Source: Streptococcus sp. (GTDB lineage: Bacteria > Bacillota > Bacilli > Lactobacillales > Streptococcaceae). From it: DNA of 53,373 nt. Of this stretch, positions 17,043 through 25,457 are shown piece by piece (within the stretch, counting starts at the first letter, position 1; every line of letters begins with the position of its first letter). The position numbers were made by a program, and so were the translations under genes. Below the pieces are notes generated by a model. It did no database searches, was not told the origin of the DNA, and saw only the letters and a list, made by a program, of their open reading frames with translations. The stretch lies in assembly GCA_003521145.1 (NCBI GenBank), contig DOTL01000069.1, positions 1 through 53,373 of the forward strand. The letters are read 5' to 3'.

Positions 17043-17971
17043 TAAATCTCTACCTCTTCTAGGTCACGAACGATGTGGGTGTTTTCGAAAATTGTTTTAG
17101 CATCTGCTGCCATCTTACCGATATCACGCCCCAAAAAACGTGCTGATAAGTGATTTAGAAGAAGGCGTTTAGCTGACGCATCTTTAGCTACCTGTGCTGC
17201 TTGCATATTGGTTGAATGCCCATGGCTCTTGGCAATTTTTTCATCGCCCTTCCCATAAGTAGACTCATGAACCAAGACATCGGCCCCCAATCCAAGACGA
17301 ACACTGGCATTCGTCTTACGGGTGTCACCTAAGATAGTGATAACTTTACCTTTCTTAGGTGCGGAAATAAAGTCCTTAGCAATGATTTTCGTTCCATCTT
17401 CAAGAACCACATCTTGACCATTCTTAATTTGACCAAAAAGTGGTCCAAATGGGACACCTGCTGCTTTGAGGGCCTCAGCATCCAAGGTTCCTTCGAGATC
17501 CTTTTGAACCACTCGGTAGCCAATGCAAAAAATGGTGTGATCCAACTTATCTGCATAAACAGCGAACTTGTCATTTTCCATAACCAAGCCTAGCTTATGC
17601 TCATCAATTTCCTTAAAATGCACATGGTAAGGTAAACGTGTCCCCGAGGTACGAAGGCTAGTCATGACGTATTGCTTAATGCCAACTGGACCATAAACTT
17701 CAAGGTCAGTTTGTTCTTCACTAGATTGGAAAGAACGACTAGCCAAGAAACCAGGTAGACCGAAGATATGGTCCCCGTGCATATGTGTGATAAAGATTTT
17801 TTTAACTTTACGAGGTTTGATTGTTGTTTCTAAAATTTGACGTTGGGTTCCTTCCCCACAGTCAAACATCCAGACTTCGTTGATTTCATCGAGTAGCTTC
17901 AAAACCAGACTCGATACATTACGAGCCTTGGATGGCTGTCCGGCGCCCGTCCCTAAAAATTGTAATTCCAT
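17042..17971 (-). CDS. rnz: Ribonuclease Z
   Basis: 309 aa. This tRNA 3'-end endonuclease matures tRNA precursors lacking an encoded CCA. The metallo-beta-lactamase core is complete: GTGAGQPSKARN at the N-terminus, zinc motif THMHGDHIFGLPG, later Asp in GDTRKT, and the GHSTNMQAA block. Length matches bacterial RNase Z. Tightly linked to the SDR gene downstream. Confidence 0.95.
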   Translation of the reverse strand: MELQFLGTGAGQPSKARNVSSLVLKLLDEINEVWMFDCGEGTQRQILETTIKPRKVKKIFITHMHGDHIFGLPGFLASRSFQSSEEQTDLEVYGPVGIKQYVMTSLRTSGTRLPYHVHFKEIDEHKLGLVMENDKFAVYADKLDHTIFCIGYRVVQKDLEGTLDAEALKAAGVPFGPLFGQIKNGQDVVLEDGTKIIAKDFISAPKKGKVITILGDTRKTNASVRLGLGADVLVHESTYGKGDEKIAKSHGHSTNMQAAQVAKDASAKRLLLNHLSARFLGRDIGKMAADAKTIFENTHIVRDLEEVEI

Positions 17972-18002
17972 GACTTTCTATACTTTCTATCTATCGTTTT
18001 TC

Positions 18003-18644
18003 TTATTTCTGGACAACATAAGCCAGGCATTCACGCTGAGCAAATCCACAATAAACAGTTTGCCCTTTATATTGAGACAAAAGTTCCACTAATTCATCTT
18101 GATTAAAGCTAGCCAACTTAGTGACATTTCCCTTCAGTTTAGTTACACGGCTTAGTAACTGAGTCTCTGGTGTCAACTCTTCCAATACTTCTTCGTTAAA
18201 ATCAACCTTGGCCATCTTAATTTGAGTACCTTCAAGATAAACCTTATACTGCGGGAAAACTTGAGCAAATTCAAACAAAATGCTAGCCGTTGGAACCTCT
18301 GAATGCTCTGCAAAGACTAGGGCTACTTCATCGGCATTTTCATAGCAAAAACCATAAGATTTTCCTGACAAATTGAGACGAATAAAAGGCTTGTGCTCAT
18401 CAAAAGATGGTGCAGGGTTAAAGAGGTTCAACTCTTTTGAAAGTTCCAGGTAGTAATCCGTCGCTGCTTCAGGAGATTGTTTCTGGTAAATCTCTGCAAA
18501 ATAAGCATTAATCACGCTTGGTGGTGGCGTAATAAAGGCCATTTTTTGACTGTCCGAAAGGTCTGATAAGGTATTTTCCAGATAGACCTTATCTAAACTT
18601 GTGAAACCACAATATTTTAAAGCTAAATCCATATAATCAGTCAT
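18003..18644 (-). CDS. Conserved streptococcal hypothetical protein
   Basis: 213 aa, soluble and acidic, with no signal peptide or membrane helix. N-terminal half is helical (MTDYMDLALKYCGFTSLDKV) and the middle mixes strands and helices. I do not recognise catalytic motifs. It starts 8 bases inside the end of hflX and is followed 31 bases later by rnz, so it belongs to a unit concerned with RNA or ribosomes, which is only weak guilt by association. Confidence 0.65.
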   Translation of the reverse strand: MTDYMDLALKYCGFTSLDKVYLENTLSDLSDSQKMAFITPPPSVINAYFAEIYQKQSPEAATDYYLELSKELNLFNPAPSFDEHKPFIRLNLSGKSYGFCYENADEVALVFAEHSEVPTASILFEFAQVFPQYKVYLEGTQIKMAKVDFNEEVLEELTPETQLLSRVTKLKGNVTKLASFNQDELVELLSQYKGQTVYCGFAQRECLAYVVQK

Positions 18645-19875
18645 AAAATTCTTCCAATTTCCATTTATTTTTCGGTGAAATATAGCCTGTAATTTCTTCC
18701 ACTTCTGTCTCGAAACTATAGCTATCTAGCAAGGCTAATTGACTCAACTGATAAAGTTTATAAGCTTGGTCCTGATGTACCTTAATACTAAAGTGTTCAA
18801 AAATCTGTTGAATTTCATCAATCAAGAGTCTTCTGAGAGCCTCACGACTTCCCTTGTCACGTGCTGAGAGACGAACATTAGGAAAGACTGTTGCTACCAA
18901 GTTATCCGCTACATCCATCTTATTGTAAATTGCTAAGCGAGGAATATCAGTCATGTCTAAGTCTTTGAGAATGTCTAAGACCACCTTTTCGTGCTCTTCG
19001 TGGTTAGGGTCACTCGCATCAATGACAAGCAAAAGAAGGTCCACATTACGACTTTCTTCAAGTGTTGACTTAAAGGCAGCAACCAATTCAGTTGGCAAGT
19101 CTTGGATAAAACCAACCGTATCTGTCAAGGTCACTTTAAACTGATCTTTTAAGTAAATTTTCTTAGTCGTTGCATCCAAGGTCGCGAAAAGTTCATTGGC
19201 CTCATACTGCTTATCATCCGTCATAAGGTTCATGATTGTTGACTTCCCAGCATTGGTATAACCTATCAAGCCAATTTTAAAGGTACTTGAATCAACACGC
19301 TTTTCGCGAATAGTTTCTCGGTTCTTCTCAACAATCTTTAACTGGCGTTCAATATCAGCAATCTGGTTACGAATCGAACGACGATTGAGCTCCAACTGAC
19401 TTTCACCAGGTCCACGGCTACCAATGCCCCCTGCTTGACGGCTGAGCATAATCCCTTGACCAGCCAAACGAGGCAACATGTACTTAAGCTGAGCTAGGTG
19501 TACCTGAAGTTTACCTTCATGGCTTCTAGCCCTCATGGCGAAGATATCCAGAATTAATTGCATGCGATCAATAACTTTCACGCCAAATGCCGCTTCTAGA
19601 TTGGTATTTTGACGAGGCGTTAAACGGTTATTGACGATGACAGTGCTAATCTCATCCGCATCCACCATGGCTTTAATTTCTTCTAATTTTCCTGAACCTA
19701 CAAAAGACTTACTATCATAGCGTTCACGTTTTTGGGTATAGCTAGCTACAACCTCTGCTCCTGCTGTTTTGGCAAGACTGGCAAGTTCCTCCATGGACAT
19801 GTCAAAATGCTCTGTTTCTTGCAATTCAACACCTACTAAAATAGCACGTTCTTGTTGTTTGGCTGTCTCTATCAT
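18637..19875 (-). CDS. hflX: GTPase HflX
   Basis: 412 aa from the ATG at 19875; upstream in-frame codons lie beyond the promoter. HflX binds 50S subunits and rescues stalled or hibernating ribosomes under stress. An N-terminal HflX domain with the glycine-rich GIGSRGPGESQLE segment precedes the GTPase domain: G1 GYTNAGKST, G3 DTVGFI, G4 NKMD. The C-terminal part is shorter than in E. coli, as usual in streptococci. It heads the run of genes ending with the GNAT. Confidence 0.93.
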   Translation of the reverse strand: MIETAKQQERAILVGVELQETEHFDMSMEELASLAKTAGAEVVASYTQKRERYDSKSFVGSGKLEEIKAMVDADEISTVIVNNRLTPRQNTNLEAAFGVKVIDRMQLILDIFAMRARSHEGKLQVHLAQLKYMLPRLAGQGIMLSRQAGGIGSRGPGESQLELNRRSIRNQIADIERQLKIVEKNRETIREKRVDSSTFKIGLIGYTNAGKSTIMNLMTDDKQYEANELFATLDATTKKIYLKDQFKVTLTDTVGFIQDLPTELVAAFKSTLEESRNVDLLLLVIDASDPNHEEHEKVVLDILKDLDMTDIPRLAIYNKMDVADNLVATVFPNVRLSARDKGSREALRRLLIDEIQQIFEHFSIKVHQDQAYKLYQLSQLALLDSYSFETEVEEITGYISPKNKWKLEEFYD

Positions 19876-19906
19876 AGCAAACCCCTTTTCGAAATAGTCG
19901 ACTTCT

Positions 19907-19915
19907 ATTATACCA
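19907..19915 (-). promoter_or_regulatory. hflX extended -10 promoter
   Basis: Minus strand TGG TATAAT (hexamer 19907-19912), about 30 bases before the ATG at 19875. No consensus -35; a small AAGGTC/GACCTT hairpin covers that zone. Confidence 0.5.
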
Positions 19916-19961
19916 TAGGCAGGGGCAAAGAAAAGGTCACAGACCTTAATTTTTTTCAAAG

Positions 19962-19987
19962 AAAAACAAGTCGGATTAACCAACTTG
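19962..19987 (-). terminator. Terminator after rodA
   Basis: Minus-strand stem CAAGTTGG/CCGACTTG (one G-U pair) with TTTTT tail, directly past the rodA stop codon. Confidence 0.75.
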
Positions 19988-19994
19988 CTTCTTC

Positions 19995-21422
19995 TTAATG
20001 TTTACGTGTCGGTTTCTTTTTTAAACCCTTACGACGCTTGCCTTGATGAATGCTTGGCGTATTCTGAGAAATGGTTTGACGCATTTTCTCAGTGGCCTTA
20101 TCAACCTTATCTTTAGCCTTGCCCAATTCCTGAGTGGCCTTGGTAACACTCTTCGAAGGCTTGTTTTTCTTAGACTTACTCTTAGAAACAGGTTTCACTT
20201 GACTAGTTCCAGACGTACGCATACGGCGAGACATAGCCAAAAGAATTTTATTTTCTTCGTTGAGGTTAGTTTGATAAGCCATTGAAAGCACCAAACCAAC
20301 ACCAATCAAGTTAGAGATGAGCGATGAGCCCCCCTGAGAAATAAGGGGCAATGGAATACCTGTCAAAGGAAGAATTCCCACTGCTGCCCCAATATTTTCA
20401 AAAATATGGAAGACAATCATCATAATAAAACCTGTAGAAATAAACGTATAGAAACGATTGTTAGACCTGAATGTCACCCGCAACATGCGATAAATAAGAA
20501 AGAGATAGGTTAGAAGAACCAATCCACCACCTACCAAACCAAAGTCTTCCCCAATAACTGTGAAAACCATGTCACTCTCACGAACCGGTACGTTCAATTC
20601 CAGGTGATTAAAGCCTTTACCATAGATTCCTCCAGTACCAATCGAAATCATCCCTCGTGTCTGTTGAAAGGCGATACCATCTGCATAAGTGAAGGGATCC
20701 AACCAAGCTGAGATACGGTTAATCTGGTAGGTTTGTACCCCCATCTTGAGCATAGCTTCCTTACCCCAATCTGTGGTAAATACCATTACAAACAAGCCTA
20801 ATCCCACTGCAAAAGCTAGAACTATCGGCAAGATAATACGCCAGGATATCCCCGAAACCACTACAATACCGGCTAAAATAGCCAAAAAGACTAAGGCTGT
20901 TCCCATATCTCCTTGAAGAACCAGTAGACCTAAGACAGGAAGCGTGACTGCAACATATTGGAAGAGCAGTAGCCAGTCATCCTGGAGGTTGGTCACTTCC
21001 TTACCTTGCTTTGCCCAAACACCTATTCTCGATAGAAAGAGGATGTAGGATATCTTCATAAACTCAGATGGTTGGAAGAGGGTGACTGATCCAATACTGA
21101 CCCAGTTTTTTGCTCCCGTCGAAGCTACCAAAGCAGGGGAATAGAAAACGAGAGGCAGAACCATAAGTCCCAGGCCAAAAATATAGAGCCAGGGGGTTAT
21201 CTTCCAAAGAAATTCTGTATTAAACAACATGACAACAAAAGCAAGTACTGAACCTAGAAAAATCCATAGTACTTGCTGAGACATGACTTGCACAAGATTC
21301 TTTGGGTAATCAAAATTTGTCGCGATAAATATCGAAACCAAACCAACTAGTAGTAAGATAAGGACTGGTAGGAGAATCGAGTAATCTATCCGACTTTCAA
21401 TAGTATTTTTTGACTTAGCCAT
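19995..21422 (-). CDS. rodA: Rod-shape protein RodA (SEDS peptidoglycan glycosyltransferase)
   Basis: 475 aa from the ATG at 21422, which has GGAG six bases upstream. About ten membrane helices; the SEDS motifs LFQPSEFMKISYILFL and the conserved PLPLISQGGSS-type block near residue 380 are present. It polymerises lipid II during lateral or peripheral wall growth. RodA rather than FtsW is inferred from the N-terminus (RIDYSILLPVL) and the lack of division-gene neighbours. A basic, low-complexity cytoplasmic tail of about 80 residues ends the protein. Confidence 0.88.
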   Translation of the reverse strand: MAKSKNTIESRIDYSILLPVLILLLVGLVSIFIATNFDYPKNLVQVMSQQVLWIFLGSVLAFVVMLFNTEFLWKITPWLYIFGLGLMVLPLVFYSPALVASTGAKNWVSIGSVTLFQPSEFMKISYILFLSRIGVWAKQGKEVTNLQDDWLLLFQYVAVTLPVLGLLVLQGDMGTALVFLAILAGIVVVSGISWRIILPIVLAFAVGLGLFVMVFTTDWGKEAMLKMGVQTYQINRISAWLDPFTYADGIAFQQTRGMISIGTGGIYGKGFNHLELNVPVRESDMVFTVIGEDFGLVGGGLVLLTYLFLIYRMLRVTFRSNNRFYTFISTGFIMMIVFHIFENIGAAVGILPLTGIPLPLISQGGSSLISNLIGVGLVLSMAYQTNLNEENKILLAMSRRMRTSGTSQVKPVSKSKSKKNKPSKSVTKATQELGKAKDKVDKATEKMRQTISQNTPSIHQGKRRKGLKKKPTRKH

Positions 21423-21454
21423 GTGTACTCCAAAATAAAGATTTAGCAAGAGTT

Positions 21455-21463
21455 ATTATACCA
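21455..21463 (-). promoter_or_regulatory. rodA extended -10 promoter
   Basis: Minus strand TGG TATAAT (hexamer 21455-21460), about 33 bases before the rodA ATG. No good -35. Confidence 0.5.
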
Positions 21464-21516
21464 CTTTTTTGGCCAGACAAATGACCTGAGTGTATAAAAA
21501 TTAGACAAATTTTACG

Positions 21517-21541
21517 AAAAAAGCAACCACAAAAGTGATTG
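21517..21541 (-). terminator. Terminator retained behind the glucan-binding remnant
   Basis: Minus-strand stem CAATCAC/GTGGTTG with TTTT loop and a CTTTTTT tail, 8 bases past the stop codon of the broken gene. It looks like the original terminator of the lost surface protein. Confidence 0.7.
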
Positions 21542-21548
21542 ACTTCTT

Positions 21549-22020
21549 TCATTCATTAATCTTAATTTGACACGTAGCCTTTACTTTACCTTGGACGTTG
21601 AAGTATACCCATTGCCCTGAAGGAATTTTACCCCAACGATTAATATCCTTTTACCCTGTATGAACATCATAGTAAGAGATTGAGCCATCAGGATTCGTAG
21701 CTGTTGCCCCCCTTCACTTGTTTACCAGTTTGGTCAAAGTAAAGATTTTGGTCGTTGATAGTCTGTTCGCCAACAGCAACTTCACCCGTAGCATCAGCAT
21801 AATACCAGTTGTTATCTCCAGTAGTAAAGAAGGTTGAGACTAACTTATCACCAGTAGCTCCATGGTAATATGAGCGACTGCCATTCGCATTTGTTGCAAG
21901 GGCCCCTTTAACCTGTTTACCATCAGTAGCAAAGAAGAGTTTTTGACCGTTGATTACTTAAACTCAAGTAACGACATTACTCTTATCATCAGCATAATAC
22001 CATTTATCATGATTAGTAGT
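21549..22020 (-). pseudogene. Glucan-binding repeat remnant, C-terminal end of a glucosyltransferase or surface protein
   Basis: Minus-strand translation gives cell-wall/glucan-binding repeats: WYYADD, then INGQKLFFATDGKQVKGA, then SYYHGATGDKLVS, then NNWYYADATGEVAVG, then INDQNLYFDQTGKQVKG. Defects are in-frame stops near 21955-21965, a frameshift in a six-G run near 21710, and another stop near 21655. The tail KIPSGQWVYFNVQGK ends at a TGA (21549-21551) followed by a good terminator, so the true 3' end survives. The catalytic part is absent. S. salivarius glucosyltransferases carry such repeats; that parentage is an inference. Confidence 0.8.
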
Positions 22021-22070
22021 TTCGAATCATAGGAATGATGGGTATGCAAATGGTTATCACGAATAGACAT
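22021..22070 (-). pseudogene. N-terminal stub of a PHP-domain histidinol-phosphatase
   Basis: An ATG at 22070, with AAGGAG upstream overlapping the stop of the preceding gene, reads MSIRDNHLHTHHSYDS: the metal-binding H-x-H start of PHP-family histidinol phosphatases (HisK/HisJ type). After about 16 codons the similarity ends and the sequence runs into glucan-binding repeats. The rest of the gene has been deleted. From general knowledge of streptococci I expect a full gene after this membrane-protein gene. Confidence 0.65.
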
Positions 22071-22072
22071 AA

Positions 22073-22720
22073 CTACTCCTTATTTTTCAAATACATTGTA
22101 AGCTGCTTATGGGCCAACCAAGTCAAACTCACCATCAACCCCTCATAAATAATAAAGAAAATCACAAAACATTGAAGGAAATACTCTTCTGGTAAAACAT
22201 TGATAATCGGATCCAAGATTGGATTAAAGAGCCAACTGCTATCCCCAGGAAAGAGGGCTTCATGAAAGAGCGTAAAAAACTCATCAAATCCGAGAAAAAC
22301 TCCCACAACCCCAATAAGGATTGGTAAAACAGCTAAACTCATATAAAGACTACGATAAAGACCAAAGGTGCTCTTCTTCACATTTCGCCAGAGAGAAGTT
22401 GCTGCGGGATAAGCCAGTAGAATAACAAGCCCCTGTACCAAGTGAAAGAGCCACTTCACATCATGAAAATGCTTTAGCCCACTCTCCGACGATGGAAAAT
22501 CAGGCATAGCCAGATGACCAACCCAAGGAAAGGTCAGGTAATGCATGAGGACATTGAAATTATGCCAGAGCTCTGTCTTACCAAGAATAATATAGTCCAA
22601 AAGATGCATCCAGTCAATATCAAAATAATAGAATCCCCATGCCAGATAAATTGTCACCAGAATAGACAAGGCCAAGAGCCAAATCGGAGTCAGTACAGCT
22701 TCAATCTTAGTTCGCGTCAA
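22073..22720 (-). CDS. TIGR01906 family integral membrane protein
   Basis: 215 aa with about five membrane helices and a large extracellular loop containing FYYFDIDWMHLLDYI-type sequence and SESGLKHFHDVKWLFH, typical of the TIGR01906/DUF1461 family of unknown function. The start is TTG at 22720, with GGAG 7 bases upstream, inside the end of the HAD phosphatase gene (14-base overlap). It was probably coupled to the now deleted PHP phosphatase. Confidence 0.8.
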   Translation of the reverse strand: MTRTKIEAVLTPIWLLALSILVTIYLAWGFYYFDIDWMHLLDYIILGKTELWHNFNVLMHYLTFPWVGHLAMPDFPSSESGLKHFHDVKWLFHLVQGLVILLAYPAATSLWRNVKKSTFGLYRSLYMSLAVLPILIGVVGVFLGFDEFFTLFHEALFPGDSSWLFNPILDPIINVLPEEYFLQCFVIFFIIYEGLMVSLTWLAHKQLTMYLKNKE

Positions 22721-23480
22721 AATCCCACTCCGCTAGACTAGCAAGTACGTGGTCTGGTTTGACAGGTAGACCTGCAACCTCTTCCGCCTTGGTGAAGCCA
22801 GTTGTCACAAGTAGTGTTGGAAAGTCATTTTTAATGCCAGCTGTAATATCAGTCAAGTAATTATCACCAACCACGGTAGTCTGGTTACGTTCTGTCCCAA
22901 GGATATCTAGGGCTTTATTCATGATGACTGCTTCAGGTTTACCAATAATGATTGGTTTCACACGAGTTGCTGCCTCGATAAGGGCCAAGAGGGAACCAGC
23001 ACCTGGAAGAAGGCCGCGTTCTGTTGGGATATTCAAATCTGGGTTTGTCCCAATGAACATAGCTCCTTTATGGATGGCAAGCGTTGCTTTTACCAACATT
23101 TCATAAGTGACTTCACGGTCCAAGCCCACCACAACATAGGCAGGATTTTCCTCATCTACCGTATACCCCGCTTCCGCAATTGCAGATTTAAGCCCAGTCT
23201 CACCGATAACATAAACCGTCTTGCCACGATTAATATCGTTCATGTAGTCAACTGTCGCCAAAGTAGCTGTGTAAATGGTCTCAAGAGGCGTTTCCAATTC
23301 GCACTGATTACGCAAAAGTTCTTGGACCATCTCTGGTGTACGCATACTGTTATTCGTCACAAAAAGATAGGGAATCTGACGCTTCTGCAACTCCTTAACA
23401 AAGGCCTCTCCCTCAGGAATGCGGTCCTTCCCCTTGTAAATAGTTCCATCTAAATCAATCAAATAACCTTTATATGTCAT
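22707..23480 (-). CDS. HAD-IIA hydrolase, NagD-like (TIGR01457)
   Basis: 257 aa. HAD motif I DLDGT with nucleophile Asp near residue 9, motif II VTNNS, and motif IV VVGDNYLTDI. The large C2 cap between them fits the NagD/AraL subfamily, which dephosphorylates sugar phosphates and nucleotide monophosphates. Exact substrate unknown. One base separates it from the thioesterase gene upstream; the start is ATG. Confidence 0.88.
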   Translation of the reverse strand: MTYKGYLIDLDGTIYKGKDRIPEGEAFVKELQKRQIPYLFVTNNSMRTPEMVQELLRNQCELETPLETIYTATLATVDYMNDINRGKTVYVIGETGLKSAIAEAGYTVDEENPAYVVVGLDREVTYEMLVKATLAIHKGAMFIGTNPDLNIPTERGLLPGAGSLLALIEAATRVKPIIIGKPEAVIMNKALDILGTERNQTTVVGDNYLTDITAGIKNDFPTLLVTTGFTKAEEVAGLPVKPDHVLASLAEWDFDAN

Positions 23481-23481
23481 C

Positions 23482-24225
23482 TTACTTGTCTCCTATTTCT
23501 TTCCATTGGATAATAGCCTGAGCATGAATATTGCCATCCACACAAATTTGGTGTTGACTGCTCAAACTTTCTTGGTCAAACTCGTAACCTGAATAAATTT
23601 CTGATCCATGATGAATTTCCTTAACATACTTGAGGTCAATATGGGTTGGTGTATACTTGGTCAAAAAATCCAAATCGAAAACATCCAACATCCACTCCAA
23701 GTACTTGCTATTATTAACGTGACCATTCATGTCTAGGTCAAAATAACGCACACGATAAAGTGTCTCAATTGGATTTTCCAAAGCCTTATAACGAGGGCTT
23801 CTAAGCAACTTTTTAGTCTTATCAGCCCCATAAGGTGCTACCACCTCATCTGGCACTTCGGCTACCTTACGCGTTTCATAATCCATAAGGGCAAAAGTAG
23901 TCTTAAAGAGCATGATTTGCTGACCAGCTTCATCTGTGATGTAAAAATTACGGTAACAGAAAATCTTATTATAGGAAATAGCTTCCGTTTTAATCGTCAC
24001 CTTTTCATTGTAGCGAGGCAAACGGTCAATCTCAATCGCATAGTCTGTCACAATCCAAACCAGACCGTATTTATCAAAAACTTCCTTATCCGTATTCCCC
24101 AGAGACTCTGACTGCATACCTGATACTTGCAATGAAAAAGCCAATAAGTGTGGTAACTTCACCTGATGCGTGATATCCGTCTCATAAAACGGAATCTGAT
24201 AAGGAATACTAAATTTCAATCCCAT
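23482..24225 (-). CDS. Acyl-ACP thioesterase
   Basis: 247 aa, two hot-dog folds. The second carries the catalytic-type block MNGHVNNSKYLEWMLD (Asn-x-His within), near residues 171-186. Members release fatty acids from acyl carrier protein. The N-terminus begins with the common FSIPYQIPFYETD stretch. It sits between hemW (0-base gap) and the HAD phosphatase. Confidence 0.88.
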   Translation of the reverse strand: MGLKFSIPYQIPFYETDITHQVKLPHLLAFSLQVSGMQSESLGNTDKEVFDKYGLVWIVTDYAIEIDRLPRYNEKVTIKTEAISYNKIFCYRNFYITDEAGQQIMLFKTTFALMDYETRKVAEVPDEVVAPYGADKTKKLLRSPRYKALENPIETLYRVRYFDLDMNGHVNNSKYLEWMLDVFDLDFLTKYTPTHIDLKYVKEIHHGSEIYSGYEFDQESLSSQHQICVDGNIHAQAIIQWKEIGDK

Positions 24226-25362
24226 CTAATCCTCCAAGATAAATTGCTCAGCGACACTATCTCCCAGAAAGAGTCCTCGTTTGGTCATACGAACAACCTC
24301 TGGATCCTTAACTAAGAGCCCATCTGCCTGTAGTTTTTTCACGATGTCTCCATAAGTATCCGCAAATGATAAGCCAAACTTCTCTTCAAACCGTTTGATA
24401 GACACACCCGACTTTTTACGTAAACCAAGGAAAAACTCCTCCTCCATCATCTCCGCCTTAGTCAGATGCTCCTCCTGAAGTCTCGCATGACCATCCTCAG
24501 CTATAGCCTTTAGATAATGCTGGATAGGTCCTCTATTGCGATAACGAACACCATTAACATAACCAGAGACTCCAGCACCAACACCATAATACTCATCATT
24601 ATTCCAGTACATGAGATTGTGACGACTCTCCATCCCAGGTTTGGTAAAGTTGGAAATCTCATAATGCTCAAAACCATTTTTTTCCAACTCTTGGATAATA
24701 TAGTTAAACATCTCTGCTTCCAAGTCCTCTGTTGGCAGATTGAGCTTACCCCGACGCATCTTATTCATAAAGACCGTGTGATGTTCCAATATCAAGCTAT
24801 AGAGACTTAGATGTGGAATATCCAGTTCCAGTGCCTTTCTCACATTTTCCTTGACCTGATCCATGGTTTGACCAGGTAGTGCATAAATGAGGTCAATGGA
24901 AATATTATGAAAACCAGCAGCCTTTAAGCTATCAATACTTTCATAAATCTGTGCCTGATTGTGACTGCGACCAATTTGACGCAAGTGCTTGTCATCAAAG
25001 GTCTGAACCCCTAAAGATACGCGATTAACAGCTGATTTTTTGAGCACCTCAATCTTATCAACCGTCAAATCCCCAGGGTTGGCCTCAATGGTAAACTCCT
25101 CTAACATAGACAAATCCAAATTCTTCTGAAGATGACTTAAAAGGTAGTCTAATTGTTCCGCAGAAATAGCTGTCGGTGTCCCCCCACCAATATAAAGGGT
25201 ACGAAGCTCCTTGATATCTGAAAGCTCCCACTCACGAATCAAAGCCCGTAGGTAGTCATCAACGGGCTGATTTTTAATAAATACCTTGGAAAAGTCACAA
25301 TAATAACAAATTTGTGTGCAAAATGGGATGTGCACATAAGCTGACGTTGGTTTTGTTTGCAT
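24226..25362 (-). CDS. hemW: Radical SAM heme chaperone HemW
   Basis: 378 aa. Radical SAM cluster motif C-x3-C-x2-C (CTQICYYC) at about residues 15-22, then YIGGGTPT and GVQTFDD. Related to coproporphyrinogen dehydrogenase HemN, but the N-terminal start and the C-terminal domain (EFFLGLRKKSGV) fit HemW, which binds heme and delivers it to enzymes. Streptococci make no heme, so it could serve only acquired heme. There is no Shine-Dalgarno, and a TGG TAGAAT element sits six bases before the ATG, implying a leaderless mRNA. Confidence 0.88.
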   Translation of the reverse strand: MQTKPTSAYVHIPFCTQICYYCDFSKVFIKNQPVDDYLRALIREWELSDIKELRTLYIGGGTPTAISAEQLDYLLSHLQKNLDLSMLEEFTIEANPGDLTVDKIEVLKKSAVNRVSLGVQTFDDKHLRQIGRSHNQAQIYESIDSLKAAGFHNISIDLIYALPGQTMDQVKENVRKALELDIPHLSLYSLILEHHTVFMNKMRRGKLNLPTEDLEAEMFNYIIQELEKNGFEHYEISNFTKPGMESRHNLMYWNNDEYYGVGAGVSGYVNGVRYRNRGPIQHYLKAIAEDGHARLQEEHLTKAEMMEEEFFLGLRKKSGVSIKRFEEKFGLSFADTYGDIVKKLQADGLLVKDPEVVRMTKRGLFLGDSVAEQFILED

Positions 25363-25368
25363 GTAACT

Positions 25369-25377
25369 ATTCTACCA
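25369..25377 (-). promoter_or_regulatory. hemW extended -10, leaderless arrangement
   Basis: Minus strand TGG TAGAAT (hexamer 25369-25374), then 6 bases, then ATG. Initiation 7 bases past the hexamer would fall on the A of the start codon. Confidence 0.5.
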
Positions 25378-25420
25378 TTTTTAAGCAGAAATGAGACCTT
25401 GAAAAACAAGAGTTTATAGC

Positions 25421-25453
25421 CAAAAAAGAAGCTACCTCTTCAGATAGCTTCTT
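25421..25453 (-). terminator. Terminator after the lipoprotein pseudogene
   Basis: Minus-strand stem AAGAAGCTA/TAGCTTCTT, perfect, with a T tail, 4 bases past the stop codon. Intact although the gene is broken. Confidence 0.8.
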
Positions 25454-25457
25454 TACT

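Noticed and set aside
19995..21422. FtsW instead of RodA
   Set aside because: The two are close, but the N-terminus and lack of division or phosphoenolpyruvate carboxylase neighbours favour RodA; not fully excluded.
24226..25362. Oxygen-independent coproporphyrinogen III oxidase (HemN)
   Set aside because: The CxxxCxxC motif is shared, but the short N-terminus and lone context fit HemW, and streptococci lack a heme pathway.
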